Source: Welwitschia mirabilis (Eukaryota > Gnetophyta > Gnetopsida > Welwitschiales). From it: 59,439 nucleotides of DNA. The notes under the pieces were generated by a model. That model worked only from the letters and a program-made list of their open reading frames with translations, was not told the DNA's origin and made no database searches. Location: positions 177,162,352 to 177,221,790 of the forward strand of contig JBOZIK010000001.1 in the NCBI GenBank assembly GCA_051453625.1, read 5' to 3'. Below, piece by piece: positions 59,006 to 59,439 of the stretch. Position numbers and translations under genes: made by a program. Position 1 is the first letter of the stretch; each line of letters starts with the position of its first letter.

Positions 59006-59439
59006 AAGATCACATTGCAGAAGGTAACCGCATCTGAGATTTCACGGAGAAGGCACGTAAGCAAAAATGCAATAAAAGTAGCTAATAGAAATATGAAGGT
59101 TTGAGAGAAATTTGACCACATAAAAGGGAGGAAAAGAATACATGCAGGCTTGGAAGGAATCAATCATGCATTGCTGAAAATTATTATAATACAATAACAG
59201 TTACATTTTAAATGAGCTATTTCTTTTATTTAATGGATGTCTTTTTGATGTAATGGTAAAAAAAAAACGGTAGAAAGAAATATTGCTGTTACGATTCTAT
59301 AACTTCCCCTTTATCTAACATCCACTTTCTACTGTGGATGCCCCTAATTGTTGCCATAGCTTTGCTCTTATTTATTCTAGCTTTTGACTTATTAACATTA
59401 AATTAATTTTAATAGGTCTTCTAACCTCATAATTTTTAA

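Larger units (their letters stand above)
58640..59300. other. CpG-richer segment, possible edge of a gene or younger insertion
   Basis: CpG appears about ten times in 58675-59070, while it is rare elsewhere in the window. Two plus-strand frames are partly open: one from 58653 (VFSPNGVSETTQKLHLRP...) and one from 58679 (NDPKVTFETFKLLSNKK...), the latter strongly charged. Across the gap at 58829-58928 the true sequence is probably contiguous, so both frames need re-reading. No family recognised. Confidence 0.35.

Noticed and set aside
58653-59027. 124-codon frame running through the gap
   Set aside because: It reads through 100 N and through a duplicated 77-bp contig end; the repeated peptide is an assembly artefact.

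Overview
The window reads as nuclear heterochromatin of a seed plant, made almost entirely of old, nested, mutated retrotransposons. Base composition is strongly A+T-rich and CpG is rare by eye. Recognisable gag, pol and LINE reading frames are broken by stops and frameshifts, and no intact host gene could be identified. The plant assignment rests on the element types: long-LTR Ty3/gypsy, SIRE-like Ty1/copia, a DUF4283-type L1 LINE, and primer sites for plant initiator tRNA-Met and tRNA-Asp. The species cannot be named from this window.

Layout, left to right. 1-4121: copy 1 of an LTR element called family C here (minus strand; tRNA-Asp-type primer site; unknown decayed ORF). 4122-7688: no gene seen. 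7689-8782: a copia LTR. 9180-13302: a long gypsy LTR with a primer site and a decayed ORF that is not gag. 14312-15614 and 19309-20635: two copies of another LTR plus leader (family D). 21390-21865: C-terminal end of a Tat-like gypsy integrase. 24121-25224: a gypsy LTR/primer-site remnant and a shortened family C LTR. 28100-32125: copy 2 of family C. 32130-32470: two tRNA-derived SINE-like units in tandem. 32790-42438: the best-preserved element, a Tekay/Del-like gypsy retrotransposon on the minus strand with a 3.2-kb LTR, primer site, gag, protease, RT, RNase H, integrase, probable chromodomain trace, polypurine tract and part of the second LTR. 42439-46108: a SIRE-like copia element interrupted in pol by that gypsy element. 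46592-48060: a plus-strand LINE with ORF1 and only the start of ORF2. 48061-58600: mostly unrecognised decayed sequence with a few coding-like runs, a 70-bp tandem duplication and one more tRNA-Asp-type primer site. 58640-59300: a CpG-richer segment containing an assembly gap flanked by an exact 77-bp repeat.

Nothing here looks like a working gene system. The clearest biological signals are the dating and decay pattern (family C primer sites differ from the tRNA-Asp complement only by transitions), one LTR family joined to two different internal regions, a minisatellite inside the long LTR, and an unknown ORF conserved between the two family C copies. All functional statements come from reading motifs by eye. 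Percent identities and insertion ages were not computed.
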